Assembly: GCA_009760855.2 (NCBI GenBank)
Contig: WPIO01000018.1
Coordinates: 1,381,001-1,445,000, forward strand
Source: Cristatella mucedo
Taxonomy: Eukaryota; Bryozoa; Phylactolaemata; Cristatellidae
Length of the DNA stretch: 64,000 nucleotides
Direction: 5' to 3'
How positions within the stretch are numbered: position 1 is the stretch's first letter; each line of letters starts with the position of its first letter. A program made the translations under genes and the position numbers. The notes below the pieces were generated by a model, which worked only from the letters and a program-made list of their open reading frames with translations, was not told the DNA's origin and searched no databases. Of this stretch, positions 45,050 to 55,761 are shown in pieces.

Positions 45050-48000
45050 AGCCTACATATTGACTGCCAACTTGAATTGGAACTTAAACTTGTTGCGATT
45101 ATGCCTTAGGGATATAGCTCTCATCCTGTGCTCGTAGCATTCATTTTTGGATTCAGTCATCAGTTCAATGATACCTATGATATCTAACGGCATAGTTGTG
45201 GCAAGATGAAAGCATCACCATTCAGCAGATAGTGCTAGTTATTTTTGTGTGTCATCCAACCAGATGAAGAGCGGCCGACTTCACATTGTTGCTGATTCTC
45301 AGCAGAGATATGAGGAACAAACTCCGATAGTAAACCTTAGTCTAATTAGTATACGTGGATGGTATACCTTGCACTTGTGTGGCTAGTGCAGTTGGCTACC
45401 CGGTATGGTGGCAATGAAACATACGGAATAACTAAAAAACAGCATTTCTGAAAACAGTATTTCTGAGATCGAGTCAGTTGATCACTGCCGGGTCAGATCA
45501 ATGCAATGGCCCGGGAGCTCTTAGGTTGCTCGGAACGCATTAGGTCACCACTTGACAAAAAGGACTCTGTAGTCCAATCAAGTCACCTCCTACCGACAGC
45601 TACTTGATGTCGAGCCTTGCCACTTAACAGTTCGATGCCTTGGGAAGATCGATGAGCTCCAGATTACTGACCATCTAGTCTGGTGGCAATTACGATGGCT
45701 GGTGTAAACGAGCTTGAAGAGCACGTAAGCTCCGGGGTCTTTAAACATAATTATACACCAACAGTGTGACTGCTGCTTATCCTTACTCACAGCCACACTT
45801 AATCAATCTGATGCCAAGTGATGTTGGCTAGTGCATCGGGCCTGTCAGCTTGCCTTTCATGGCTGCCGGCTCCAGTTGGTCGATGAATCCGGGCTCACTA
45901 ATCCCAGCCATGTGGGTCTCTCTCTGTTCACGGTCTACAGTTGACATACTTAGATACCTTTTAGGTCTAATATAGTGTTTCTAGGTCAATTCACACGCTG
46001 TGCATGTGCTGGGTTTCTGTGACATATGTGGCACACATTTTAAGGAGCATGACTGTTGTGGGCAAAGCAAGATAGTTTGTAATCACGATCGTCTTTGGCG
46101 CCCTGTCAATCGAGGAAAAATAAGAGCTTAGCAGTTTGCACTATTACTCTATCTTCCCAAGTCGAAACCGTTAGGCAAATCAGCACGCTGTTGCCTATTT
46201 AATTAATCCAAGAGCTGTGAGCTGTTATAAGAGTTTGACACTGTATTTCGAGATGTAACATGATAGACCAGCTGAATAGTTTTTGCGGTAAAACTCCACC
46301 TCGTGCTCCGAAATCTCTACCAATATACACAAATAAATATTCCGATGACTTAATCTCAAGCAAAGCAAATAAAAGCCATCAGTTTGTTGATTTTTTTGCG
46401 TTTGTGCACCCTGCACTCGTGTGACGTTAACATCACTAATAGACTGATTACTGATAGATACACTTACTTACAGTCACTGTGCAGCGCCTAAATAGAGAAC
46501 AATTTCTTTTAGGGATGCTACACCGATTCTTTTCATTATTTTATACTATTATTATTGGCTCGTTTTTCCAGACGAAAGGATTTCACTATCGCCTGCCTAG
46601 CTCTTCTGACCATATGCCCAACTTGGAGAGTGACTAAGGTCTGATGTAGAACGCATTTTGTTTTACTGGGACTGCTAGCACTCACAAAAGAGATTCTAGA
46701 AAAGTCAAAGGGAAATCTCACCGTAATAATGGATTACTGCCCTGCTGAGAAGACTGCATTGCTTATTCGAGGTCTAAACCAGGCAATTCTCCATTATCAT
46801 TTCTCCATTGTCTCTGAAAACGGGTGAGTTATTAGCTCGTCTACCTCTAACGCAAAGGAGGCTGTTTATTTAACAGGGAGAATACATTGCCCAAGATACT
46901 GTATATTCACTTTAGAGCCACCGAGAAACTAGAGTAATGAATCCCTAGACATAATACGGCTTTCGTAGAAAATAAAAATGATGGTAGTATATTTGATCCA
47001 TTTAGCCGTAGTTAAGACGTAAACACTTGAAATGTATCGAGGATTGTGGGATTTTTAGAGTACTGTTATTGCCTCGGGATAATTGGCAAACTGCTTTCTT
47101 CAAGGCGGCAAACGGTGCTCGTAAATGTTACCATGGTTCAGTAGAAAAGTGATGAATATGATAGCACTCCAAGATTGACATCCACTGGTCAATCTAGGCT
47201 TCTCTAGTCACATTCGATGCCCAGGCATTGCCGGGTCAAATGCTTTTTTACTGTTTTTGAGACATTTGACGTGATGCATCTCTAATAAGACGGAATAGCT
47301 AGACACAGAAAGGCTAATCAGTAAAACAGTTGGCACTATCCTAATCTGGTGCCTTTGATTTAAATCGTATCTTCTACTAAATAAGTTATTGAATTTTTTA
47401 ATGCGTGTTTTGGGAGTTAAGCAAGGGATTAAATGCCGAAGGGATGCATGTTAAGATACTGTTAATAATTATTTTATGGCGAAAATAATCTGTTAGTATA
47501 GTCACCGGTTAGAGTACCTCTTACCTGTAACATGGATTGAATCACCATGCATAGGTGAGGACCAGAGCTCTCAGTTACGATTAGGGTATGTACCCGTAAA
47601 CCATTGCTAAAGCACTCCAACCCTGCTCAGCTACGCTCACACATCGCCCAGAAGTTCGATCGCTGATCACCCTTATTTGTACCCATACCCAGATTGCTTT
47701 GTTCTTGATAGAGGTGTTGTTTAGGATCGCTTATGGAGGCGTCTCGCAATCAGCCGGTTTCTTCTTCAGCACTCGTTCGATCGTGGTGGCTTCGACATTC
47801 ATCGCGACTCGGTGTTACTTGTAAATTTCGATGCCAACTTTGAAAGCCTGTCGTCCTTCCCGATCTGATGACCGAAGCCGTCGGACCCGACCGAAACTCG
47901 GCCAATAGCTTAGTGCAAAATTGCGTCTTTTACAGGAACTGCGGGCAGAAGCGTGCGTTTGAACTCCAAAAGGCATGCTTAAGTGGAATTTTTTATAAGG

Positions 48001-49186
48001 CAGGCCACCCATGCCACTTACTAAGATGACAGATGAAACTTTCCCCACCCAGTGTCCACGGGCATGGGTGGGTGTGGGTACCCGATTGAGTGCTCTTTTA
48101 TTCAGGACAAAAAAGAACATGGGAACAAACAGAGGCAACATATGTATCTTAATCTGAAACTTAAATGATGCAGAGTCACTACAGGCTGTGACAGTTTCTG
48201 GAACCCAGTTTCAGATATACGAGAACTAAGGGGACAGTCATAAAGTCAATACAGTTCAGTGCAAATAATGATGAGATGACTGGACCATAAAGAGAGGTAG
48301 GTACCAGATTACACTCATTGAGCAAGGAAGTCGGATAGGTAGGCTGGTGCAAGCAAGGAAAGCTATCTGTAGGCCAGGCAGGGGAACTGAAAATTAATTC
48401 GAGGCTTGATACAGGGCCAGCATTGCCTCCTTCAAAAATAACTAGTTGTTCAATTATACATAGCCATAACTTGTGAATTCATAGTACAGTACTACATTTG
48501 AATCATATGATATATTTTAATTTCATAATATCATTATTATCATATTATTCATGTTTGAATCATCAACCTTTAGGTGAATCGCAAAGCATATCAAAAAGAA
48601 TAACCAGCATGCCTGCTGGCAGCAGGCATTTCGTATTTACAGGAGGCTGCTACTTGATACCATTTTTCTACTTACATGGTGTGACTGTGGCTGGTCAGTA
48701 ATAGTCACAAAATACAGTTAAATTTAAGCAGCTGATCGTATGAATGATTTAGTAGTCATTTGGCTTGTTTATATTGTGCATGCTACCACCAATCATTTAA
48801 TCATGCTACCAATAAAAGACTTGTAAATTGGCCAGAAGGAGATGGTCTTATAAAAATATTATTATTTGCCAGTCAGAAGAGAACCCGGAAATGATCTGAA
48901 TGTGTCAATTTTCCCAGTTCATGATGGTCGAGAAATGTAAGTACTAAAATTCAAATTCGAACTCCAAATTTGGGCTTTTTGAAAAACTATTTAAATAGAC
49001 TTTTTATATTCAGAGTCATAGCCATCTAATCGTCTGTAAAAATCTAGAAACCATCATGAACTACTACATGCCTCAGCTTTGGAAGTTCATCCACATCAAG
49101 CGATTCACACAGTTTTTAATGCAACTGCAACTGCAAAATTGGCAAGTTTTTCCAGAAGCACTTATTATTGCAGTAGCCGAATCCCC
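45050..49186. other. Long unassigned stretch
   Basis: About 4.1 kb with no clear gene. At about 47490-47550 GTTAGTATAGTCACCGGTTAG and GGATTGAATCACC resemble the A and B boxes of a decayed tRNA-like sequence. At 48170-48420 GGATAGGTAGGCTGGTGC resembles the LINE ORF C-terminal region, but the match is too weak to call. A 9-bp-arm hairpin lies at 48609-48629. Confidence 0.35.
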
Positions 49187-49350
49187 CGAGCCTTAACCCA
49201 AGGGTAAGGTGGTGACTCTTCACGATCCCACGTCATGGGTTCGAGTTCTGAAGCAAGCGATCCTGTATTGCCCAAGCACACGATGGTCATCGCCATTAAT
49301 ATTCGCATGCCACTGAATAAAAGAGACCGTTGAATTGGCTAAACTTTTAA
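49187..49350 (+). mobile_element. SINE family 1, decayed
   Basis: Plus-strand copy with GAGCCTTAACCCAAGGGTAAGG (head), CATGGGTTCGAGTTC (B box region), AGCGATCCTGTATTGC and a body ending TTGAATTGGCTAAAC. Substantially diverged. Confidence 0.7.
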
Positions 49351-49956
49351 TTGGTTTGTCCTCAGTAGAATTGCTTTCTACATTTCAGAACATTTGAGCT
49401 ATTCAGTGGAATCTCGAGATGCTGTTGCAATCCAAATTTGCTGTATGACTACTATAGTTTTTAGGATTATTTGTACTGCCTGTAGCTCGAACTTTAAGTC
49501 GTCTTAAAAAAAAGCCCCGAAGCTACAAAGACCTGTGCGAAATCTATTTAGGAGATATTAGTACTTGAGTCAGCTCACCCTGCTAGTTTCGGTGCTATAA
49601 TACTAAACTAATTTACATGTGAAGTCATTACAAAGCTCTGCACTGCTTGCTGTACTAGAACAACTTATCTAGACTGTTATTTCACGATAATCAACAAACA
49701 GCAAACGGAAATTCGGAAAAAACTGCTTGCCATTTGTGGGGTTCTGATGCCAGCTAAATACATAATTGGGGCGCCCAACAAATTCTGTTCAATAGTACCC
49801 TTTAACATTCTGCTGATAGGTCGTTGACTTCTGCCGAACCAGAAGACCGGCAGCTCGATTTGGCCAGTTGATAAGAATGTCTAGCGGCTCGGTGCACGAA
49901 ACTCTAGTCTAGCCAAGCTTACCCAAGCCTAAACTCGACGTGTTCGAAGATTTTAT
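49351..49956. other. Unassigned stretch
   Basis: AT-rich. Nothing recognised. Confidence 0.4.
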
Positions 49957-51650
49957 AATAATAATAGTAATAATATACTTGATAAAGTGCCCTCAGAGAA
50001 CTTAATCTCTTTCTAGGCACATTACATTTGCTGCAAAGGGAAATGCAATTAAATGGTAAGTAATATCATGCTTGAAAAACAAACAAAACGAATAACATGG
50101 TTAGGGGTGACATGCACAGGGTCAGCATGCAAATGTGGTTAGTGGCAGCATGCACAGTGTCAGCACCCATAAGCACGTGAAGGACGAATCACAGGGACCC
50201 ACTAAATGCTGTCCTAAATAGGTGTGTTTTTAAGTTCTTTTTAAATGTGGTCAGGTCAGGGGATGTTCTGACGCAGGTCGAGTTCCAGGCTTTGGGAGCA
50301 TACGAACTAAATGCACGGTCTCCAAAGGATTTGAGGTTTGTATGAGGTATCTCTAGACTGTTGGATTCCGAAAAGCAGGTAGTACGATGCTTGGCCTGAT
50401 GGGGGAGTATGTCGGAGAGATAGGCTGGAGCCATAGAATGAAGGGACCTAAAAGTGAGCGACAAAACCTTGAAGTCAATCCGTTGCGTGACTGGTAGCCA
50501 GTGCAGGTCGGCGAGAAGTGGAGTAATGTGGCAACTGCGACGCTCACGACAGACAAGCCGAGCTGCCGAGTTTTGCACCAGCTGCAATTGCCTGATCGCA
50601 CATGCTGGTAGGCCAGTAAGCAGTGAGTTGCAGAAGTCGAGACGAGATGTCACGAATGCATGGACCAACTTGGACGTGGTATCCTTATCTAAACAAGCCC
50701 AAATTTTAGCAATATTATGAAGCTGAACATAGGCAGATTTTACCGTGTAGCTGATATGGTCGTCTAACGAGAGGTCGCTTTGGAATATGACACATAGATT
50801 TCGAACTGATTCGACAGGAGATATGCAGGCAGAGCCAATTTTGAGCGTCAGCCTTTCCAATTTCTGAATCACACTGGGTTTGCCCATAACTAGTAAGTTG
50901 ATTGTCATTGTTTAGTTTTAGAAATTTGTTGCCATCCATGTGCGGATGTCATCAATGCATGCAGCAAGTGAGTTTAGAGAATTTGAGGTGCTCGAAGGCT
51001 GCGAGGGATCAAAGCAAAGGTACAACTGAGTGTCATCTGCATAGAAGTGAAAGTATAGATTGTGCTTGGCAATCACATCAGCAAGAGGGAGAGTATAAAC
51101 CGTGAAAAGAACCGGACCTAGCACTGAGCCCTGAGGTACTCCATATTTCAGAGGTACTTCAGATGGTCTTTGTCCATTCACGTCAATACTCTGGAATCTC
51201 CCACTGAGATAGGACCTGAACCACTGCAGAGCAGTGCCAGTGAAGCCCAGGCGAGATGAGAGGCGCTCTAGAAGAACTTTGTGATCGATGGTGTCAAAAG
51301 CTGCCGAAAGATCGAGCAAAACAAGCAGAGACACTGTACCCATGTCTGCATTCCTAAGTAGGTCGTTGTATACCCGAAGCAATGCTGACTCTGTGGAGTG
51401 ATTAGCTCTAAAGCCAGACGTGAACTTACTAGCAAGGTGTGAGGTTTCAATATATTAGTTTAGCTGGTCTGCCACGACCCGTTCCAGTGTCTTTGATAGA
51501 AATGGTAGAAGGGAGACTGGGTGGTGGTTGCTTAAGTTCTCTTGGTTTAGTGTAGCTTTCTTGAGAACTGGCCTGACTACAGCTTTTTTGAAAGGTGCTG
51601 GGACATGACCTGATTTTTTGGCCTGTTCACCGTCCATTGTTTTATTGGTG
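49957..51650 (-). mobile_element. Best-preserved CR1/L2-like LINE copy (5'-truncated)
   Basis: Minus-strand non-LTR retrotransposon copy. The 3' end at 49957-50035 has an AAT/ATT tail, then the terminal hairpin (complement of GCACC..AGAGATTAAGTTCTCT..GGGCAC). The 3' UTR holds two units of a 38-bp repeat (50098-50135, 50136-50173). The ORF follows. The element is cut off before the endonuclease, so about 1.7 kb of an original several-kilobase element remains. It serves as the reference for the other copies. Confidence 0.95.
50189..51637 (-). pseudogene. LINE ORF2-type reverse transcriptase, broken
   Basis: The protein product would copy LINE RNA into DNA at a nicked target. Read on the minus strand, RT signatures appear in order: LKKATLNQENLSNHHPVSLL (finger region, near 51540-51600), LLDLSAAFDTIDH (catalytic Asp, 51281-51319), GVPQGSVLGPVLF (51105-51143) and YADDTQLYL (catalytic Asp pair, 51012-51047). 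The C-terminal domain follows with LVHAFVTSRLDFCNSLL, NSAARLVCRERRSCHITPLL and HWLPVTQRI, typical of the CR1/L2 group. An in-frame TAA follows VADQLN near 51455, and two frameshifts near 50910-50935 separate the palm from the C-terminal domain. It is inactive as it stands. No endonuclease is present. Confidence 0.93.
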
Positions 51651-51771
51651 GAGAAATCGGCATTTTGGATCTTTTGCCGATTGAGCTAGTTATTCCACGT
51701 TTTATATCAGCATTTTCTAGTTATCTTCCGAGCAAAGCAACTGTCCTTATCCAATATTCGCAAGTGCCGAA

Positions 51772-51909
51772 GTTTGTTTCTGTTGTTGTCTATGCTTGCT
51801 GTTGGTGCAGGCTAGCAGGTTACCTCGATAGTTTCAGTAGGTTTGTTTCTGTTGTTGTCTATGCTTGCTGTTGGTGCAGGCTAGCAGGTTACCTCAATAG
51901 TTTCAGTAA
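51772..51909. repeat. 69-bp tandem duplication
   Basis: Two adjacent 69-base units beginning GTTTGTTTCTGTTGTTGTCT. They differ at one internal base (CGATAG versus CAATAG) and at the last base. Because 69 is a multiple of three the frame stays open, but the ORF resembles no known protein. Confidence 0.95.
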
Positions 51910-54330
51910 ATACAGAGTTTGCCTCTCTCCCCCACACTCGTCACTTTTGAGCACAGCCGATTACTGCTAAATCTCTTCACGCATGAACTCACAGAAGACA
52001 ACTCGCACGTATCTGAATTCCAGATCTTCCAGATCCAGAAAAGTCCGGTCGGATACATATTTCAGGGATTCACGTACCACCCTTCAGGTTTATTTTTAGT
52101 ACTACCTCTCCCTGCTGCAGGTGCCGGAACAGCATTACATAGTGCTTGCATGACATTGTTCCCCAGCTAGCGATTTGGATCCTGAGGACTCGAGCTATGC
52201 TGCTTGTGCATACCGATGTAGCAGCTGCAGACGAAGAGTTAATTTATTGTCACCAACATGCTGTTTCCGGTAGAGTTAGCTGGACACTGTGAGCGTCGAT
52301 GCTATCTCTGCAATGCTTTGCCCCTGCAGCTGCAGTCAATGCTAGCCAGCACTCTATATTCATCCTCCGGCCTTCTTGTTGCTAGAATCAAACAGTTTAC
52401 CACCATCATATATTTAAAATAAAGCGACAGCATTCTAGCAAGCTGTTCCTTGCCCCTTTTTTAAAGCCACATCGGTGATGTAAAAGTCAATTCATCAGGC
52501 TGCACAGGCGCCAAGTTACCCGGATCGTCACAGAGCTCTTGCAGCAACTGGCAGGCTTGCCTTCAGCTGCTGTGCACGTTTTGGTGAAGTATGATTTTGC
52601 TGCCGGACCTGAGCTGATTATGAATATCAACGAATATTTTGTAAACGGTTTTTCTATGATAGGCCTTAACCAAAATGGGTGATAAGTGACAGGCGCATCA
52701 TCCCTTTAGTCAGAGCCAGCTAGCTCTTTGTCTCTTACAGCAGCACTGAAGCTGCATTCCTGTTTATCAGCTGGGGGCTCAACGGAAGTTAATAAATCTT
52801 GGTACATTAAGTGACTGCTATCACTTAACTCACACTAGCCACAGCAGTCTGCTGACTGTCACTAGCTGGCAGCTTGCCACTTAAATTGCACTTCTAGTGT
52901 GCCTTGGTCATTCAGATCAAGTGGCTGTAATGGTACCACAAAAAACAGGCCCGACCAAAAGCTTCAACATAAGCCAATTGATTATAATGAGTTTCTAACT
53001 ATAGGCTCAGCGATTTGGCTTATTTGCATGTAGGCTAAGCCGGCTCTGTTATTGGAAATAGTGAGTGGATCTCATCACATCAGGATCTCTTCATCCGAAA
53101 CGATGTACTTTAAGACAGTTCATCTTTGATGTGTGTCTGGAGGTGTCAGATTAGGTTTCCTATTTATAGTGTCCTTACCAAGATGCAATATTGTGCAGCT
53201 TCCAGCTGTCAATTGATTTCTTCTTCCTTTACTTGCAACTGAGTAGTGGCGGCAGGGTGAGCGTTCCCATCTCAATAAGCTGATCCCCCAAGCTTGTTTT
53301 AGCTGCCTTCTGTCAACCAGTGTTATTAACCAGTATTATCGCTTGACTGCAAGTGAAGCTTGTGGGCAGTAGGTCGTTGTACATGAGATGGCTGCTGGAT
53401 TGAACTGAGCACGGGTCGCCCTGCTAGCTGGGCTAACCTTCGACAGTACTTAAAACTTACTCTCTAATTCACTTAAGAATTTCTTGTGTACCCAGTTGCA
53501 AGAGCAACAGTCGGAGACATGGTTTGATGTCAAATAGCCCTGCCGATGTACATTTGTCCAAACCTTGAAGAGGGGCTTGGGATGACGGCACTGATCAAGC
53601 AGCAGAGTAACAATGGAATGTGACCAAGTAAGGGCAAGATGGAGAGATCCTGCAGAGATAATGCTTGGTGAGTACTCGAAGATGATGAAGAGGAAAACGA
53701 GCTTCTGTCTACTGATTTCCTTGAAAGAGTGCTAGATGCTGAATAACTACCAAAATACTTCGATCCTTAGCTACTGACTGAAGCCTATTCTCAGGCAGAG
53801 AGATGTGGGGGATGACTGACGATGGCAGTGAGAGCATATAGCGCATGTTAATGTTCACAAAGATGATGAATGGGGAGAGAACATTGTGGCCTTGAGAGGA
53901 GAAAACATGATATGCGGAGACTTGTGCTCATGAAAGTGAAAGACAAAGAAGTAGAAGAGAAAAGAAAAGAGAAATAAATTGAAGGTGATTACGAGAGGAA
54001 AGAAGAGGTGCTAGAAGGAGCGAGAAACGATTCTGGTCACGGTAGAGGATGAGAGGGACAAGTTCAGAAGGGAAGATTACAAGATGGAGGAAAAACACGG
54101 CAGAACGTGCTAGGACAGGACGTTAAACCAAATGGCAGAGTAACAAAAGTGAACAAATCAGAGGACAGGTTGGCATTGAAGGGTAAACAAATTCGAAGAA
54201 AGAAAATCTTGCATTCGAGAGACACACAAAACAGCAGACATAGGTATAGGCTGATACAAAGGCATCTACACAGGTAATTTCAGAAAAAGACTGATAAACA
54301 GGCACATTAGTTGATATTGGCAGAGGTAGG
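51910..54330. other. Long unassigned stretch
   Basis: CpG-poor, becoming purine-rich from 53640 to 54110. No gene, repeat family or long ORF recognised. Confidence 0.4.
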
Positions 54331-54484
54331 GAGCTGGTTTGTTCTAGCGGTTAAGGTGCTCGCCCCGACCGGGGTCTGACTGAGGTCGTGGGCTCGTGCC
54401 CCGAGGCATATGTGAAGCGCCTGAATAGAGATTAAGTTCTCTTGGGCGCTATATAAATGAATTATATTTATTTATATTTATTTT
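54331..54484 (+). mobile_element. SINE family 2, reference copy
   Basis: Plus-strand copy. The head is GAGCTGGTTTGTTCTAGCGG with the A-box region, the B-box region is GTGGGCTCGTGCCCCG, and the body is GAGGCATATGTGAAGCGCC. The tail hairpin GCGCC-tgaat-AGAGATTAAGTTCTCT-tgGGCGC lies at 54417-54449, and the end is TATAAATGAATTATATTTAT. The hairpin matches the LINE 3' end. No clear target duplication. Confidence 0.92.
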
Positions 54485-54574
54485 AGAGAAACAAAGCTGG
54501 CGCAGACGCTGAAGCACAGACACAGCCAGAAAGTGACAGGGAAAATAATGAAGGACAGAGATTGACATAAGGAG

Positions 54575-54594
54575 AGAGCAAGAGAGAGAGAGAC

Positions 54595-54689
<95 letters not shown>

Positions 54690-54702
54690 GAGAATGGAGA
54701 GG

Positions 54703-54742
<40 letters not shown>

Positions 54743-54745
54743 AAA
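54575..54745. repeat. (GA)n microsatellite
   Basis: About 170 bases of GA repeat, pure over 54605-54682, then interrupted by GGAGAGGAGAATGG. Confidence 0.96.
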
Positions 54746-55084
54746 ATGAGAATTAAAGAGAGATAAAAAGACAGTGACAGAGAAGCAGTCAGACTAATTG
54801 GTAGGGTACTGAGTAGGAGAAAAGATTTTGAGGACTAGAGCCTGGGTCTTCAGCCCTTCTGCTTCCTCTGGCTAGAAGTAGGCAGTGAAGGGTGTGTAAG
54901 TGAGTCAGTATTTATGCCATGTTGGCACCATAAAGTTGAGCTCAACGATAGCAGTACTAATTAATAATTAGTGCTTATATTGGGGACAACAAGGTGCCGT
55001 GATTGCATACAATCTGACTAGCCAGCATATTTTCACCGTGGTCACACCAGGCTGGGCTACCTTGCCGGAGAAGTTCCTGCGGAT

Positions 55085-55516
<432 letters not shown>

Positions 55517-55519
55517 AAT

Positions 55520-55582
55520 CTGTGCAGCAAATGTAAAGCGCCTAGGAAGAGATTGACTTCTCTGAGGGCGCTTTATCAAGTG

Positions 55583-55617
<35 letters not shown>
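55520..55617 (+). mobile_element. Very short LINE 3' end in a pyrimidine tract
   Basis: Only the last 60 or so bases of the LINE (GCAGCAAATGTAAAGCGCC ... GGGCGCTTTATCAAGTGC) plus a (ATT)n tail. CT-rich sequence lies on both sides, so it appears to have inserted into the polypyrimidine tract. Confidence 0.9.
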
Positions 55618-55618
<1 letters not shown>

Positions 55619-55654
55619 CTCTCTCCCTCTGTGCCTCCCTATCTCTCTCCCCTC

Positions 55655-55761
55655 CCGTGGTCGTGGACTTCAGCCCTTCGCCATTTGTGAAGTGCATCTG
55701 AATAGAGATTAAGTTCTCTTGGTCGTCATGCAAACGAATTATATTTATATTTATATTTATT
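55655..55761 (+). mobile_element. SINE family 2, 3' part
   Basis: Begins CGTGGTCGTGGACTTCAG (T-arm region), continues TTTGTGAAGTGCATCTGAAT and AGAGATTAAGTTCTCTTGG, and ends AACGAATTATATTTAT. The 5' half is missing. Confidence 0.85.

Noticed and set aside
47485-47550. tRNA or SINE head at TAGTATAGTCACCGG / GGATTGAATC
   Set aside because: Only box-like words match. No stem pairing or recurring body was found, so it is mentioned only within the unassigned region.
48170-48420. Possible further LINE copy
   Set aside because: A few words such as GGATAGGTAGGCTGG match, but order and spacing with the reference copy could not be established.
48609-48629. ATGCCTGCT-GGC-AGCAGGCAT palindrome
   Set aside because: Nine-base arms are only marginally above chance in this length of sequence, and no context supports a function.
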